A stretch of 64,000 nt of DNA from Emticicia aquatilis (GTDB lineage Bacteria > Bacteroidota > Bacteroidia > Cytophagales > Spirosomataceae), in contig NZ_BMKK01000002.1 in NCBI RefSeq assembly GCF_014644295.1, positions 434,001 through 498,000 of the forward strand. The letters are read 5' to 3'. Positions 52,796-62,013 of this stretch are shown here, piece by piece. Under the pieces are notes generated by a model. The model did no database searches. It was not told the DNA's origin and was given only the letters and a program-made list of their open reading frames with translations. A program made the translations under genes and the position numbers. Position 1 is the stretch's first letter; each line of letters starts with the position of its first letter.

Positions 52796-54505
52796 CTATA
52801 AATTACTTTTTTTTAATTCTTTCACGGCATAATCAACTGCCCGAGCCGCAAATGCCATATAGGTCAGCGATGGATTTTGTGTACTTGTAGAAGTCATACA
52901 AGCTCCATCAGTAACAAATACATTTTTACAGGAGTGCAATTGATTCCATTTATTTAGCATCGAAGTTTTAGGGTCATTTCCCATTCTTACGCCTCCCATT
53001 TCATGAATATCGGCCCCAGGATTAGAATGAGAGTCCCCGCCCCTTACATTCTTAAACCCTGCTAAGGTAAACATTTCTGTCATTTCTTTGATATAATCAT
53101 TCACCATTTTATCATCATTTTCAGTCCATGAAACCGAAGTAACCAACTGAGGTATGCCATACTGGTCTTTTAGAGTTTCGTGAAGCCTTACATGATTGCT
53201 TTCGATTGGCACAGTTTCGCCTTGCATCCAACTACTTATGCTCCAATTTCCAAGTTTAGGGTTTAGTAAATTTTGTTTTAATTCTTCGCCAACGCCGCCG
53301 CTATTTTGAACTAAACCTCTTCCACTGCCTATACCTACCGAGTATCCTCTAAGAAAATCGGTCTCTTGTTTGTATAGGTTTCGGAATCTCGGTAAATAAG
53401 CATTACTTGGATTTTTTCCATCGGTTCGTTTATCCAAAAAGCCTTCTACATCGGCACTTAGTTTTCCTCTGTAATTATGACAAGCCACATATTTTCCGAG
53501 AGTGCCGCTATCATTACCAATGCCATTGGGAAAACGATTGGAGATTGAATTTAACAAAATAAGGTTAGAATTAAGTGCTGAAGCATTTACAAAAATGATT
53601 TTTGCGTAAAACTCAATCACTTCTTTCGTATTGGCATCTACAACCCTAACGCCCGTTGCTTTTTGTTTTTTTTCATCATAAATAATAGAATGGACAACCG
53701 AATGTGGCCGAAGCGTCATCTTTCCTGTTTTCATTGCCCAAGGTAAAGTCGAAGAATTACTACTAAAATACCCTCCATACGGGCAGCCACGATTACACAG
53801 ATTTCGGTTTTGGCAAGAAGCACGCCCTTGGTCGAGATGAATTTGTTTTGGCTCAGTTACATGAGCACAACGGCCATGAATGATTGGTCGGTCTTTATAG
53901 TTTTTACCAACTACGTCTCTAAAATGTTGTTCAACACAACTCATCTCAAACGCTGGTAAGAATTCACCATCGGGTAATTGTGGTAAATTATCTTTGTTGC
54001 CCGAAATCCCTGCAAATTTTTCTACATGACTGTACCACGGGGCTAAATCTGCATATCTGATTGGCCAATCAATGGCAAATCCATCTCGTTTCGGGCCTTC
54101 AAAATCTAAATCCGACCAACGTTGGGTTTGTCTTGCCCACAGCAATGATTTTCCGCCAACATGATAGCCACGAGTCCATTGGAAAGGTTGTTCTTCAATA
54201 TAAGGTTGTTCGTTTGGTTTAATGGCCCAGTGCATGGTTTCTTCTCGCATAAAACTCATTCGTCCACCTGGGTACTGATTGCGTATTTCGAGCGGAACTT
54301 GGCCACGATGCTCAAACTCCCATGGATTTTTCATCGTTGTAGGATAATCAATCACGTGCTTTACATCACGTCCACGCTCTAAAACCAAAGTTTTTAGCCC
54401 TTTTTCACACAATTCTTTGGCAGACCACCCTCCGCTTATGCCTGAACCAATCACGATTGCATCGAAAGTATGTGCTTTTACCGAATCTATGTTTAGAAAA
54501 CTCAT
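52796..54505 (-). CDS. GMC family sugar oxidoreductase, large subunit
   Basis: A 569-residue FAD enzyme of the glucose-methanol-choline family, close to gluconate 2-dehydrogenase and glucoside 3-dehydrogenase large subunits. The FAD loop is AIVIGSGISGGWSAKELCEKG, and GGKSLLWARQTQRW is the flavin-binding segment. SCQNRNLCNRGCPYGGYFSS holds a cysteine cluster, and the active-site His lies near DIHEMGGVRMG in the C-terminal part. It has no signal peptide, but the small subunit 24 bp upstream has a Tat signal and probably carries it out of the cell. The electron acceptor is not evident. Confidence 0.88.
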   Translation of the reverse strand: MSFLNIDSVKAHTFDAIVIGSGISGGWSAKELCEKGLKTLVLERGRDVKHVIDYPTTMKNPWEFEHRGQVPLEIRNQYPGGRMSFMREETMHWAIKPNEQPYIEEQPFQWTRGYHVGGKSLLWARQTQRWSDLDFEGPKRDGFAIDWPIRYADLAPWYSHVEKFAGISGNKDNLPQLPDGEFLPAFEMSCVEQHFRDVVGKNYKDRPIIHGRCAHVTEPKQIHLDQGRASCQNRNLCNRGCPYGGYFSSNSSTLPWAMKTGKMTLRPHSVVHSIIYDEKKQKATGVRVVDANTKEVIEFYAKIIFVNASALNSNLILLNSISNRFPNGIGNDSGTLGKYVACHNYRGKLSADVEGFLDKRTDGKNPSNAYLPRFRNLYKQETDFLRGYSVGIGSGRGLVQNSGGVGEELKQNLLNPKLGNWSISSWMQGETVPIESNHVRLHETLKDQYGIPQLVTSVSWTENDDKMVNDYIKEMTEMFTLAGFKNVRGGDSHSNPGADIHEMGGVRMGNDPKTSMLNKWNQLHSCKNVFVTDGACMTSTSTQNPSLTYMAFAARAVDYAVKELKKSNL

Positions 54506-54529
54506 TTGATTTATTTAGTAAGTTGATTA

Positions 54530-55045
54530 TCAAACATTTACGCAACCAAAATAATGACCAGGGGCCATTACATAATTATAATGTTTCGTGAGAACATACT
54601 CCGATGTGGTGTAACCCAGAACGGTTAGCTGTTTTAGAAGCGAAAAGAAATCTTTTTGCTGGGCATTATTAGTACTTGAGAGTTTGATTAGCAGCTCTTT
54701 ACGTTGAATTTTATCGCAATCAGCTAATGGTTTTGAGAAAGATTCTTTTGCCAAATTATTAGCAGTTTCTAAGCCGATTTTGAAATTTTCTTGGACTTCG
54801 GTTTCATAACAATCAGCCAACATGCGATTGATAAATGCAGAAGTGCCTAAATCTTTGGCCCCAATGATTTCTGAACTCGGAATTAAGGCATCGACCAAAA
54901 TATCAAGTATTTCTGCTTGACTTTTAGTAAAAATTGAAGAAATTTGAGTGAAGGTACTGGAATTCCAAGCATTTCCCCACGCAGGGAGTGTAAGCATACC
55001 TGCGGCAGAAAACAGCACATTTTTGAGTGCGGTTCTTCGTTTCAT
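54530..55045 (-). CDS. gluconate 2-dehydrogenase subunit 3-like protein, Tat exported
   Basis: A 171-residue small subunit of the GMC oxidoreductase complex. The N-terminus MKRRTALKNVLFSAAG has the twin arginines of a Tat signal followed by a hydrophobic stretch. The domain then shows AEILDILVDALIPSSEI and LGTSAFINRMLADCYE, typical of the subunit 3 family. It exports the folded FAD partner and may mediate electron transfer. The GMC gene follows by 24 bp. Confidence 0.87.
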   Translation of the reverse strand: MKRRTALKNVLFSAAGMLTLPAWGNAWNSSTFTQISSIFTKSQAEILDILVDALIPSSEIIGAKDLGTSAFINRMLADCYETEVQENFKIGLETANNLAKESFSKPLADCDKIQRKELLIKLSSTNNAQQKDFFSLLKQLTVLGYTTSEYVLTKHYNYVMAPGHYFGCVNV

Positions 55046-55187
55046 TTTATTAAATTAGGTTGAATAGTAATGTTATGAATAAATCTATTTAAAGATTTGA
55101 TTATGAATGAGTTCTGTTAGACGAATTATTACTTTTATGCGACGTATCGTCCCAAATTCTAATGTCAAATCTTCAGGTAAGAAAAAC

Positions 55188-55985
55188 TTACTCAAACTGA
55201 AAAGCAAAGTAGGTACAAGTACCTTTTCCTACATTTTTTATTCCGTGCCAATCGTTTGATTGTAGAAATATTATATCTCCTACTTTTGAATCATGCCAAA
55301 CACCATTGATGGTTTCTTGGGCTTTACTATCCTTTTCGTTGGCTTGGCTATTAATTAAAAAGATAATTTCGGCAGGCTTATGTTGATGAGCTTCATGGCT
55401 CATTAATCCTTCGTTTAGCGTAGTTACGTGCATTTCAAAACGTTTGCACATACTTGTCGGGCGATTGAAAAAATCCCTTCTTCCTCCTTTGTCGTGAGGT
55501 TTGAAAGCTATTTCGTCCCAATTTAGTAGTAAAGAACCACCTGCTTTTTTGCCTCTTTCAATATCAACAGGCTCAATAGAATTTAATTGAAAGACGTAAT
55601 AAGTCGTCATTTTATCGCTCATATTAACGTTTTCACGTAAATCACCTGACATGATTAGTGCAATGCCACCTGGTTTCAACACTTTTGTTTTTCCTTCAAT
55701 GGTTACAGTCAATTCACCTTCTTTAACAATGATTAATTCTTCGTTTTCTTGTCTGTAAGCTTCTGGTCGCATTCGACCTTTCGGTAAAAGTGTGGAGGCG
55801 TGAACCTTACAAAGTTTAAAATGAGGCGTTGTTCCTTCTAAAATTTGCCGAGCCTCCCCTTGAGGTCTTTTTGCAACCACCAAATCGTCCCACTTATAAA
55901 CCTTCGATTCTACGAGTTTACCTTGTGAATACACAACACTTTGAACCAAAAACATTAGAATCATGAATACTTCAAAATTTTTCAT
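55188..55985 (-). CDS. exported two-domain cupin
   Basis: A 265-residue bicupin with a signal peptide ending near SVVYSQ. The N-terminal cupin (about 55-150) has RMRPEAYRQENEELIIVKEG and ends in VLKPGGIALIMSG. The C-terminal cupin (about 175-265) has the His-rich LMSHEAHQHKPAEIIFLI and FLQSNDWHGIKNVG, so only the second appears to keep a full metal site. It may be a sugar isomerase or a binding protein; the substrate is unknown. A start 29 codons upstream overlaps GH9 and was not chosen. Confidence 0.75.
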   Translation of the reverse strand: MKNFEVFMILMFLVQSVVYSQGKLVESKVYKWDDLVVAKRPQGEARQILEGTTPHFKLCKVHASTLLPKGRMRPEAYRQENEELIIVKEGELTVTIEGKTKVLKPGGIALIMSGDLRENVNMSDKMTTYYVFQLNSIEPVDIERGKKAGGSLLLNWDEIAFKPHDKGGRRDFFNRPTSMCKRFEMHVTTLNEGLMSHEAHQHKPAEIIFLINSQANEKDSKAQETINGVWHDSKVGDIIFLQSNDWHGIKNVGKGTCTYFAFQFE

Positions 55986-56011
55986 AGGAATTAGGTTGAA
56001 TAGAGTAAAAA

Positions 56012-57763
56012 TTAAAACTTCTTCTGTAAAGCCTCGATAGCAGCCGCCAAATATACCATAGGTGCATTCCAATTAATGGCAATTTCGTTGGTTGAATATG
56101 AGCAAGTTACATCTAAAAATGATTCATCAGCGATTTTAGTTGGATACCCTTCGCATTTATCTTGTTGGCCAGGGTTTGGTCCACCCGAAAGTAAACCAGG
56201 AATAGGCTCTTTAATGCCATCAGCTTCCGACGGACGATGATGAGGGAACATCACTTGTTTACTTCCAAAACCCGTTAGGAAAGAATAGCCAGTTGCATTT
56301 CTGCCCAATAAATAATCTAAGTTACCTAATGCAGCAGTGAGGTACTTTTTATTAGTATTAATCTTATAAACCTGCAAAAGTGCAATTCCTTGATTGGCAC
56401 CGTGCGAGCTGCTTCCCCACATATAATCTTTAGCCGTTTTACCCATAACAGTATTAAACGCCTGATTTTCAACACCTAATAATAATTCATCGCCAAAATC
56501 TGTAAGTTTTTTCTTTAAATTTGGTATATCTTTTCTCGCTAACTCAGTAAGATTTTTTTCATTTCGGAGAAGTGAATAATAAGCCAATAATTGAACCTGA
56601 TTCCAAGTTGGAATGGAGAACGGTTTATCGGGGTAAAGTTCAACAGCTTTATAATAATTATCATCTTTTGTGGTAATATACAATTCGGTTGCTGCCCAAA
56701 TCCATTCATCTGCATCGTTTCTGTCTTCGTACCCACCTGTAACAATGTCAGGGTCAAAAGATTTATTCATTTCATTCTGCCGATACACAACTTTTGGATT
56801 TTCTTTTGCCCAATTCCAAGCTTTAATCGAAGCATTCAAACAAGAATCAGCTAAACCTGGGAGTTCTTTTTTGTATCCTTGCAAAATTCGACTTGCTTGT
56901 GCCATCACAGCAGCAAAATCTAAGGTAGCAATGGTATTTTTTTGAATCACATAGCGTGGTTTTGTGGCAGCATCTGGCATTACCATACCATCAAATGAAG
57001 GGTTGGTAAGTTTATGATAAACCCCTCCATCATTTGGGTCTTGCATAGTGAGCATCCATCTTAAATTCCATAAAGATTCATCTAATAAGTCTGGAATCTT
57101 ATTGCTACTTTCTGGAATATGGGCTTCAAAATTCTTGAAAAAATCAGGAAAATCTTCATAAACTGACAGCAATGTGGCCATCGTGATTCCTGAATTTACG
57201 ATGTATTTGTTATAATCTCCCGCATCGTACCAACCTCTTGGAGAAGAAATGATGGTTCCTTCTGGTCTTTGTTTAGTAGCTGCCGAAGGATGAATCAACA
57301 CCTTATCGTCGGGATGTCCTGATGGACGATGCCACTTCCCTGCATATTTTTCGGGTAAAGCAGTAGATGCTCTTTGAAAATAAAATGCTTTCAGTGAAGC
57401 AATTGCGGCTTCACGATGCACATTAGGTTTGATTTCAAAAGTGTAGGAAACGCCAATATTTGGAATACCCAATTGATATTTACCAACTTTTTTTAGGTCA
57501 GAAAAATCAGCGATTTGTGTAGTTTTTTGAGAAATGGCATTTATTCTTTGCTGTGAAAGTTTTCCTTTGAAAACCGTATCTTTCTTTGTAACATTCAGAA
57601 TGAAAAATGCTTCTTGTTTATCGCCAACCCAAACTGCCATTTTGGTTGCATTCGGGTAAAAACCAACTTGATTGAGGCGAATATTTGGGTTTTGAGCAAA
57701 TGTCAAAGGAATACTTGTCACCAAAAAGGCGAAAGTTTTGATTATTGGGTTGAATATTTTCAT
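56012..57763 (-). CDS. GH9 glycoside hydrolase (endoglucanase type)
   Basis: A 583-residue exported family 9 enzyme (signal ending LTFAQ). An N-terminal Ig-like CelD_N domain (about residues 25-105, from IRLNQVGFYP) precedes the (alpha/alpha)6 barrel. Catalytic features are WYDAGDYNKYIVNSG with the base Asp residues, HHRPSEADG with the active-site His, and the acid Glu in STNEIAINWNAP near the C-terminus. GH9 enzymes cleave beta-1,4-glucans, some exo-acting on oligomers. It sits in the oxidoreductase locus, 26 bp before the bicupin gene. Confidence 0.9.
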   Translation of the reverse strand: MKIFNPIIKTFAFLVTSIPLTFAQNPNIRLNQVGFYPNATKMAVWVGDKQEAFFILNVTKKDTVFKGKLSQQRINAISQKTTQIADFSDLKKVGKYQLGIPNIGVSYTFEIKPNVHREAAIASLKAFYFQRASTALPEKYAGKWHRPSGHPDDKVLIHPSAATKQRPEGTIISSPRGWYDAGDYNKYIVNSGITMATLLSVYEDFPDFFKNFEAHIPESSNKIPDLLDESLWNLRWMLTMQDPNDGGVYHKLTNPSFDGMVMPDAATKPRYVIQKNTIATLDFAAVMAQASRILQGYKKELPGLADSCLNASIKAWNWAKENPKVVYRQNEMNKSFDPDIVTGGYEDRNDADEWIWAATELYITTKDDNYYKAVELYPDKPFSIPTWNQVQLLAYYSLLRNEKNLTELARKDIPNLKKKLTDFGDELLLGVENQAFNTVMGKTAKDYMWGSSSHGANQGIALLQVYKINTNKKYLTAALGNLDYLLGRNATGYSFLTGFGSKQVMFPHHRPSEADGIKEPIPGLLSGGPNPGQQDKCEGYPTKIADESFLDVTCSYSTNEIAINWNAPMVYLAAAIEALQKKF

Positions 57764-57812
57764 TAGAGAAAATGCTTTTTCACTGTTTAGAACCAACATT
57801 ATTGACCAAAAA

Positions 57813-57843
57813 CAAAGCCTTCATCAATAAAATGAAGGCTTTG
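57813..57843 (-). terminator. intrinsic terminator of the aldo/keto reductase gene
   Basis: Perfect 12-bp stem (57813-57824 with 57832-57843) and 7-nt loop; on the minus strand it ends in a T run. It begins 10 bp after the stop at 57854. Confidence 0.9.
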
Positions 57844-57853
57844 CTACAAGAAA

Positions 57854-58840
57854 TTACCACAAATGATGTACTAATTTTTTGATGTGTTTCTCATAAATTG
57901 AATTCATTTGTGAAATTTGTTCTGCACTCAAGTCTGGAAAATCTAAAGCGGCTACATTGGCCGAAACTTGCTCAGGTCGAGATGCACCAGGAATAATTGT
58001 GCTTACCGCATCGAAACCTAAAATCCATTTCAAAGCCACAGGAGCTAAATTAGCTTGATTTGGAAATAATGCTTTCAATTCCTCAACCGCTGCAAGCCCA
58101 GTTTCGTAATCAATGCCCGAGAAAGTTTCGCCTTTATCAAATGCTTCACCATTACGGTTAAAATTTCGGTGGTCGCCCGCTGTAAAAGTTGATTGTTTAG
58201 AGAATTTACCAGTCAACAAACCACTTGCTAATGGTACACGTACGATTACTCCAATATCTTTCTTTTTTGCTTGTTCAAAGAATAATTCGGCAGGGCGTTG
58301 ACGGAAAGTATTAAAAATTATCTGAACTGTCGTTACATTATCATATTCAATGCCTTTGAGAGCTTCTTCTACTTTTTCAACGCTAATTCCAAGGTTCAAA
58401 ATTTTACCTTCATCTTTTAATCTATCAAAAAGTTCGAAAATTTCTGGTCGATAATATACTTCTGTTGGTGGACAATGAAGTTGAATCAAGTCGAGGGTTT
58501 CAAGACCCATATTTTTGAGACTATTTTCAACAAATTTGCGTAAAACGGCTGGCTGATAAGCCTCATTAACGTGTGGATTGAGCTGGCGACCGCACTTGGT
58601 TGCCACATAAATTCGCTCTGAGCGACTTTTCACGAAACGGCCAACGGCTTTTTCGCTTTCGCCATCGCCATATACATCGGCAGTATCAATAAAATTTATA
58701 CCCGAATCAACGGCAGAATTTAAGATTTTTGCTGCATTTTCATGGCTAAATTCATCGCCCCAAACACCTCCTACTTGCCAAGTACCAAGACTAATTTCTG
58801 AGATTTCAAAGCCTGTTTTACCTAATTTCCTGTATTTCAT
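57854..58840 (-). CDS. aldo/keto reductase
   Basis: A 328-residue cytoplasmic (no signal) NAD(P)H-dependent TIM-barrel reductase. The catalytic tetrad appears as Asp52 and Tyr57 in FIDTADVYGDGES, Lys in VATKCG and His in LIQLHCPP. The C-terminal cofactor part has TIIPGASRPEQV. Its position suggests reduction of a sugar or keto-sugar. The LacI-type regulator gene is next upstream on the same strand, 42 bp apart, so the two may be cotranscribed. Confidence 0.88.
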   Translation of the reverse strand: MKYRKLGKTGFEISEISLGTWQVGGVWGDEFSHENAAKILNSAVDSGINFIDTADVYGDGESEKAVGRFVKSRSERIYVATKCGRQLNPHVNEAYQPAVLRKFVENSLKNMGLETLDLIQLHCPPTEVYYRPEIFELFDRLKDEGKILNLGISVEKVEEALKGIEYDNVTTVQIIFNTFRQRPAELFFEQAKKKDIGVIVRVPLASGLLTGKFSKQSTFTAGDHRNFNRNGEAFDKGETFSGIDYETGLAAVEELKALFPNQANLAPVALKWILGFDAVSTIIPGASRPEQVSANVAALDFPDLSAEQISQMNSIYEKHIKKLVHHLW

Positions 58841-58882
58841 AAAAGAGTTTAGAATATGTATTTGTCTTAATTTTTTAATTTA

Positions 58883-60034
58883 TTAGATTTTATTCGATGA
58901 CTGTCGAACAATTAATTCACCTTTAATAACCTTCGTAAATGGCACAAATATTTCTTTATTAATAATATTGTCAATCAAAATTGTGGCGGCTTCTTGTCCA
59001 ACCGTAAACGGAAATTGGTTATAAACCGTCAATGATGGTTCAATCATTGATGCCAATAAATCATCTCCAAAGGCCGCCAAAGCAATTTCATCGGGTATTT
59101 TTATTCCTTTTTGCTTCAACGACATAATCATTTCTATGGCATTGGCGTAGTGAACCGTAAAAATACCATCGGGACGTTGGCTCAATTCTAACCAATTATT
59201 TAAAGCATTGAGAGAATCTTCTTTCTTAAAGCTACTATGAAATATCAAATCAGTTTCAATCGGCAAATCATACTTTTGTAAGGCAGCTTTATAACCATTC
59301 AATCTTTTCTGACTTATCAATAAATCTTCGGGGCCAGCACAAGCAGCAATTCGTCGGCAACCTTGCTTTATCAAATGCTCAACTAAGGCAAAACTTCCCT
59401 CAAAATCCTCTTGTATTACCTTGGCAGTTTCGAGTTCGTCGCATACTCTATCAAAATGCACAATCGGAATACCTTTTCTTAAATGCAATTTTATATGCTC
59501 AAACGAATTGGTTTCTTTGGTATGACTAATCAAAAGTCCATCAACTCGGCTGGCCATCAATGCTTGCACATTAAGGGTTTCGGTATTATGCGATTCATTC
59601 GATTGGCAAATCATTACTCTGTAACCTGCCTCCGACGCTACTTTCTGAATCCCAGCCACAACCCCTGCAAAAAAAGGTCGCTGAATATCAGGAATCACAA
59701 CTCCAATCGTGTGGGTTTCACCTCGGTGCAAGCTTTGGGCGAGCAAATTGGGTCGATAATCGAGTTCGTTCGCCACTCTTATTACTTCATTTCGAGTATT
59801 TTCATTAATTTCTTGACTATTATTCAATGCCCTTGAAACTGTTGAAGGAGAAATACCTAAAGTCTTGGCAATATCTACAATAGTTGTTTGATGAGGCTTT
59901 TTATTGGTACTCGGATTTGGTGGATTTACAGAAAAATACAACTCACAGTCTTTGCAATAGAGCCTTTGTTTCCCTCTCACAAAACCCGACTTTACGATTG
60001 TTTCAACTTTACCACATTTCGTACAAGCTATCAT
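58883..60034 (-). CDS. LacI-family regulator with N-terminal zinc ribbon
   Basis: A 383-residue transcription factor. Residues 1-34 form a four-cysteine zinc ribbon (Cys4, Cys7, Cys27, Cys30; GKQRLYCKDC) like that of IS1 InsA-type transposase N-termini. The LacI HTH follows at about residues 50-100 (IVDIAKTLGISPSTVSRALN, NELDYRPNLLAQSL), then the periplasmic-binding-protein-like sugar domain (IGVVIPDIQRPFFAGV). The extra ribbon is not usual for LacI proteins and may alter DNA recognition. The 34-bp dyad at 60163-60196 is the likely operator, controlling this gene and perhaps the divergent oxidoreductase operon. Confidence 0.9.
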   Translation of the reverse strand: MIACTKCGKVETIVKSGFVRGKQRLYCKDCELYFSVNPPNPSTNKKPHQTTIVDIAKTLGISPSTVSRALNNSQEINENTRNEVIRVANELDYRPNLLAQSLHRGETHTIGVVIPDIQRPFFAGVVAGIQKVASEAGYRVMICQSNESHNTETLNVQALMASRVDGLLISHTKETNSFEHIKLHLRKGIPIVHFDRVCDELETAKVIQEDFEGSFALVEHLIKQGCRRIAACAGPEDLLISQKRLNGYKAALQKYDLPIETDLIFHSSFKKEDSLNALNNWLELSQRPDGIFTVHYANAIEMIMSLKQKGIKIPDEIALAAFGDDLLASMIEPSLTVYNQFPFTVGQEAATILIDNIINKEIFVPFTKVIKGELIVRQSSNKI

Positions 60035-60162
60035 GGCTATTTGTATTTTTCTAATAAACTCTTACTAATATTCTAAATTAAACTCAACACTTTTTAATTT
60101 TCCGAACACTTTAAGAATAAATAAAAAGCCTTTATTTTTCTAAAAAGTTAATGTCAATTCAT

Positions 60163-60196
60163 CTATCGCAAACGTTTCCGAAAACGTATCCGATAG
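60163..60196. promoter_or_regulatory. candidate LacI-family tandem operator
   Basis: 34-bp dyad, identical to its reverse complement at 28 of 34 positions, with CTATCG and CGATAG at the ends. It contains two overlapping LacI-type half-palindromes, cores AAACGTTT (60170-60177) and AAACGTAT (60182-60189). It lies 129 bp upstream of the LacI-type gene start. Autoregulation is the natural reading, but no binding evidence exists here. Confidence 0.65.
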
Positions 60197-60430
60197 TTTT
60201 TAGTTATTTAAACTTAAAAATAGAAAGAATATTCTTTTTATAATCCTAAATTTATAGATAATATTAGATAAAAAACGATTGAATTGAGATAGTTGTAATC
60301 AATGTATCATAAAGAGTTTGTTTAGCAGGAATATCCCAAATTGTACTTTTCAAATATTACAACAACCTCAACTTTTGCTTTTTAAGTCATTTTCAGTGAA
60401 CTATGTGAAACAAAGATAATGTAGTCGAAA

Positions 60431-60457
60431 TGTCAGTTGTATAAATTGCAACTGACA
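60431..60457. other. 9-bp perfect hairpin in the divergent region
   Basis: TGTCAGTTG and CAACTGACA flank a 9-nt loop. Outside it GTAG (60421-60424) can pair with CTAC (60458-60461) across a 6-nt bulge. It lies 151 bp upstream of the oxidoreductase gene at 60608. It might be a regulator site, a leader structure or a terminator without a T tract. Confidence 0.5.
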
Positions 60458-60607
60458 CTACAATTTCACTTTTTTTGTCCCACAAAACACCATTAGATTT
60501 TAAATGATGAAAAATTACTGATTATTGGTACAAATTTTACTTTAATTGAAATTATTCAATATAATATAGAATTATTTTCAGAAATTAGTTGCAAAAATTA
60601 ATCAACT

Positions 60608-61948
60608 ATGTTAAAAGAAATCACCCTATCTACATTAATGCTTCTCGAAGTTTCTCAAGTGTTTGCCCAAACCAAACCGATTCAATTCATAACCCTCGAC
60701 CCTGGTCATTTCCATGCGGCTTTAGTTCAGAATAAAACTTATGATAATGTAGAATCGGTCGTAAATGTTTATGCTCCTGCTGGTCAGGATTTACAAGACC
60801 ACTTGAAAAGAATTGAGAGCTATAATACTCGTGCAAAGAACCCAACTAATTGGAAAGAAAATGTATATCAAGGCAGTGACTATTTAGAAAAAATGATTGC
60901 CGAGAAAAAAGGCAATGTGTTGGTTATTGCAGGAAACAATCAAAAGAAAACTGAATACATTTTAAAAGCTGCCGAAGCTGGAATTAATATTTTAGGAGAT
61001 AAACCGATGTGCATTGATAGCAAAGGCTACGTTCAGCTTCAACAAGCATTTGCCGTTGCTAAGAAAAACAACGTATTGCTCTACGATATTATGACTGAAA
61101 GGTCTGAAATCACAACTGTCTTACAAAAAGAACTAACTCAAATGCCCGCTATTTTTGGCCAGTTGGAAAAAGGAACTCCCGAAAATCCTGCGGTTTTTAC
61201 AGAAAGCGTTCATTTTTTCTACAAATATGTATCGGGTAGTCCACTGAAACGACCAACATGGTTTATGGACGTAACTCAGCAAGGTGAAGGAATTGCTGAT
61301 GTAATGGTACATTTAGTTGATTTAGCTCAATGGACAATTTTTCCGAATGTAATACTCTCAAACAAAGATGTTAAGTTCAATTCAGCTACTCGTTGGCCAA
61401 CGCCAATGACTTTGAGTCAATTTTCATTAATTACTGGAGCAAAAAAATTTCCTGACTTTTTGAAAAAAGACTTAAAAAACGATACTACTATCAATGTATA
61501 TGCCAATGGCGAAATCAATTATAGTTTGCGAGGCGTACACACCAAACTTCGTGCTTTGTGGAATTATAGTGCAAGCGAAGGTGGCGATACACATTATTCG
61601 GTAATCAGAGGCACAAAAGCGAATCTCGAAATTAGACAAGGAAAAGAAGAAAAATTCACTCCGCAACTCTACATAAAACCCAATAATTTAACTGAAAGTG
61701 AACTTCAAAAAGCATTTGAAGCACTTAAAAGTAAGTATGCAGGAATAAATTTGAGAAAACATGGCAATGAATGGTTAGTAGAAATTCCAGACTCATATCG
61801 TACTGGACACGAAGCACATTTTGGTGAGGTAATGGATAGATTCTTGGATTATAAATCTAAAAATAAATTACCCGAGTGGGAAGTACCAAATATGTTGGTT
61901 AAATATTATACAACAACCAAAGCATTAGAATTGGCCAAAAAGAAATAG
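60608..61948 (+). CDS. exported Gfo/Idh/MocA-like oxidoreductase
   Basis: A 446-residue protein with a signal peptide (ending SQVFAQ) and a Rossmann-type N-terminal domain (FITLDPGHFHAALVQN, VLVIAGNNQKKTEYI, INILGDKPMCIDSKG with the Lys of the usual EKP motif). The C-terminal part matches the putative oxidoreductase C-terminal family seen in Bacteroidota. The nucleotide-binding loop is not a textbook GxGxxG, so cofactor use is unclear. Export suggests action on glycosides in the periplasm. It leads the rightward operon. Confidence 0.8.
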   Translation: MLKEITLSTLMLLEVSQVFAQTKPIQFITLDPGHFHAALVQNKTYDNVESVVNVYAPAGQDLQDHLKRIESYNTRAKNPTNWKENVYQGSDYLEKMIAEKKGNVLVIAGNNQKKTEYILKAAEAGINILGDKPMCIDSKGYVQLQQAFAVAKKNNVLLYDIMTERSEITTVLQKELTQMPAIFGQLEKGTPENPAVFTESVHFFYKYVSGSPLKRPTWFMDVTQQGEGIADVMVHLVDLAQWTIFPNVILSNKDVKFNSATRWPTPMTLSQFSLITGAKKFPDFLKKDLKNDTTINVYANGEINYSLRGVHTKLRALWNYSASEGGDTHYSVIRGTKANLEIRQGKEEKFTPQLYIKPNNLTESELQKAFEALKSKYAGINLRKHGNEWLVEIPDSYRTGHEAHFGEVMDRFLDYKSKNKLPEWEVPNMLVKYYTTTKALELAKKK

Positions 61949-62013
61949 AAAAACTGTAAATCCTCCATAGAGACATTGCATGCAACTTCTCTACCAAATT
62001 GAATCCTAAAGAC

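Larger units (their letters stand above)
60035..60607. other. 573-bp divergent intergenic region
   Basis: Very AT-rich region between the LacI-type gene and the divergent oxidoreductase genes. It contains the 34-bp dyad operator candidate (60163-60196) and a stable hairpin (60431-60457). I see no reading frame, tRNA or convincing TAnnTTTG promoter with a -33 partner. A small RNA or long leader is possible but unproven. Confidence 0.6.
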
